Shown in pieces: positions 62,569-64,000 of a stretch of 64,000 bases of DNA. Origin of the DNA: Arhodomonas sp051195215 (GTDB taxonomy: Bacteria; Pseudomonadota; Gammaproteobacteria; Nitrococcales; Nitrococcaceae); the NCBI RefSeq assembly GCF_051195215.1, contig NZ_JBNAZM010000016.1, positions 1 to 64,000 on the forward strand. Reading direction: 5' to 3'. The first letter of the stretch is position 1, and every line of letters starts with the position of its first letter. The notes beneath the pieces were generated by a model, which had not been told where the DNA came from, searched no databases, and was given only the letters and a program-made list of their open reading frames with translations. The translations under genes were made by a program, and so were the position numbers.

Positions 62569-63987
62569 ATGAGAAAACGCTCGCATCTGACCACTACCGC
62601 ACTGGCGGTGGCCGCCGCACTCGGCGGTGGTCTCGCGGCCGGGGGTTATGCTCCCCCGGCACAGGCCGCCGGATTCATCGACGATTCCGACGTCAGCGCC
62701 AACCTTTTCTACTTCCAGCGCAACCGCGTGCGCAAGAACGACGACGGCGATTACGTCACCAGCCTCAATCACGGCACGGCACAGGCGAACGTGGCCTTTA
62801 CGTCCGGCTACGCGGCGGACACCGTCGGCTTCGATTTCTCCGCCTTCGGTGCCCATGACCTGGTCTTCGACGAGAGCAGCGCACCGGATCACGAGTTCGC
62901 GTTCTTCGAGGACGAGTACGCCGAGTACTTCGAGGAGGGGTGCACTGCTGCCGATTGCCCGCCGGAGAGCGGGGTGAGCATCTCCCAGGCGGCGGCGAAA
63001 GTGAAGTTCCTCGACGGTAGCGTGAAGGCCAAGGCGGGTCTCACGCAGCTGTCCGTGCCGGGGGTGATCGGCGTCAACTGGTCCTATCAGCCAGGCACCT
63101 ACCGTGGTGCCCAGGTGGAGGGCAACTTCGACAACCTCTACCTCACCTATGCCTGGGCGGACGAGTACAAGGCACCCTGGTACAAGCGCACGGCGCCGTT
63201 CAGCGCGGTCAAGGCGTGGAACGTCCCGAGCGCCGGCGACGACGCCGAGGTCGATTTCATCCACGGTGTCGGCGCCCGTTACAGCTTCGACAACGGTTTC
63301 GGTATCCAGGCGGGGTACGGCGAGGCCGAGGATCTTTCCCAGTCGTATCACCTGAAGCTTTCCGACGATTACGACGTGCTCGACGGGCTGGACGTCAGCT
63401 ATCAGTTCTATGGCACCGAGACGGAAGGCGAGTTCAGCTACTACGAGGACATGGCCTGGCTGCAGGCGCTCACCTCGAAGCTGCGCAGCGGACCCTATAC
63501 GTTCCGCGCGGAATTCACCGCGGTGGAGGCCGAAGGGGCGGAGGGCAACTACCTTCCGCGCCTGACCCGCGGTTACTCCAACTCCCAGGGCGGCCTGGAG
63601 ATCTGGTGGGACGCCCGCTCCGACTGGAACGAACACAACGAGAAGGCGGTATTCCTGGGTGTCTGGCGCGATCTCGACGACTGGGTCGGCGCCCCGGGGT
63701 GGAACGCCGGCGTTTCCGCCGCTTACGGCTGGGATGCCACCAAGCAGATGCAGACCGCCGACGGCGACTGGGTGGACGATCCGGACGCGCCCACCGGCGA
63801 GGAGTCGGCGATCAACCTGGACCTCTCCTACAAGGTCCAGGAAGGCAACCTCAAGGGCACCTTGTTCAAGCTGCACTACACCAACTACAACAACCACCAG
63901 GATGAGCTCGGCAGCTGGTACTACCCCAATATGTTCCAGTCCGAGCATGACGTGAAGTTCCACATCATCATGCCGCTGAACATCTAG
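62569..63987 (+). CDS. chiP: Outer-membrane porin, OprD/chitoporin-like
   Basis: 472 residues. A signal peptide spans about 1-33 (LAVAAALGGGLAAGGYAPPA then QAA). The mature protein is acidic and built of amphipathic beta strands (AANVAF-type alternation; GVGARYSFDNGFGIQAGYGE; LDGLDVSYQFYGTETEGEFS; YTNYNNHQDELGSWYYPNMF), ending with DVKFHIIMPLNI. The plan fits the OprD family, which includes chitoporin ChiP for chitooligosaccharides; its position after nagR-pgi supports that. A GAGG ribosome binding site precedes the start. The inner-membrane GlcNAc transporter is not in this window and may follow. Confidence 0.78.
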   Translation: MRKRSHLTTTALAVAAALGGGLAAGGYAPPAQAAGFIDDSDVSANLFYFQRNRVRKNDDGDYVTSLNHGTAQANVAFTSGYAADTVGFDFSAFGAHDLVFDESSAPDHEFAFFEDEYAEYFEEGCTAADCPPESGVSISQAAAKVKFLDGSVKAKAGLTQLSVPGVIGVNWSYQPGTYRGAQVEGNFDNLYLTYAWADEYKAPWYKRTAPFSAVKAWNVPSAGDDAEVDFIHGVGARYSFDNGFGIQAGYGEAEDLSQSYHLKLSDDYDVLDGLDVSYQFYGTETEGEFSYYEDMAWLQALTSKLRSGPYTFRAEFTAVEAEGAEGNYLPRLTRGYSNSQGGLEIWWDARSDWNEHNEKAVFLGVWRDLDDWVGAPGWNAGVSAAYGWDATKQMQTADGDWVDDPDAPTGEESAINLDLSYKVQEGNLKGTLFKLHYTNYNNHQDELGSWYYPNMFQSEHDVKFHIIMPLNI

Positions 63988-64000
63988 GCGGCGCCGGCGC

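Noticed and set aside
60768..63963. Long minus-strand frames opposite pgi and the porin
   Set aside because: Antisense shadows; pgi and the porin are convincing on the plus strand.

Overview
The window is a gene-dense, GC-rich stretch of a gammaproteobacterial-type chromosome. The combination of a complete hut pathway, a TRAP transporter, many LysR regulators, chitoporin/GlcNAc catabolism, an RND exporter and acidic secreted proteins points to a heterotrophic, probably salt-adapted gammaproteobacterium of the Ectothiorhodospiraceae/Halomonadaceae kind. That placement is inferred from gene content and style, not from a marker gene. No tRNA, rRNA, CRISPR array, phage, plasmid or intact insertion-sequence gene was seen.

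Layout. 0.1-3 kb: an AraC regulator and a secreted beta-sandwich protein resembling polysaccharide lyases. 3.7-5.7 kb: a drug/metabolite (EamA) transporter divergent from its LysR regulator. 5.8-16.2 kb: single metabolic and regulatory genes (TolB/TPR protein, homocysteine S-methyltransferase, secreted protein of unknown role, LysR plus class II aldolase, GlxA-type AraC regulator, metallo-hydrolase, VOC protein, LysE exporter, KDG-type sugar kinase). 16.8-24.9 kb: M81 peptidase, TRAP transporter (DctP, DctM, DctQ) and a divergent RidA / RpiR / PLP deaminase / SDR set. With the neighbouring KDG-type kinase this reads as catabolism of an amino-sugar acid or D-amino acid. 25-34.3 kb: a histidine utilisation operon (hutI-hutG-hutU-yjiH-hutH-antiporter) with hutC upstream and a clear HutC operator on the hutI promoter. 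34.4-36.2 kb: an HTH regulator divergent from a periplasmic SMP-30-like lactonase. 36.3-41.4 kb: MarR regulator, an RND permease fused to a LolA-like domain, and a DUF1302-like outer-membrane protein, with matching operators before marR and before the RND gene. 41.5-47.6 kb: LysR, GNAT, a GntP-like permease divergent from LysR, then a tight CmcJ-like oxidoreductase / DsbA-like isomerase / hotdog thioesterase operon. 47.6-56.4 kb: LysE, a secreted protein plus VTT membrane protein, DUF1127, LysR, a DegQ-type protease, a Mut7-C-like protein, small LuxR and AraC HTH proteins, and two unrecognised genes. 56.6-64 kb: GlcNAc/chitin catabolism (nagB-nagK-nagA divergent from nagR-pgi-chitoporin).

The most unusual non-coding signal is a dispersed family of inverted-repeat elements with ends TACTAA.../...TTAGTA. 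Its ends supply the stop codons of at least five unrelated genes (5658, 5835, 49685, 54117, 57856). The largest copy (54112-54380) is a 269-bp three-stem structure with perfect 34-bp terminal inverted repeats. A second, different set of REP-like hairpins lies at 16.33-16.76 kb and a large nested cruciform at 24.04-24.15 kb.
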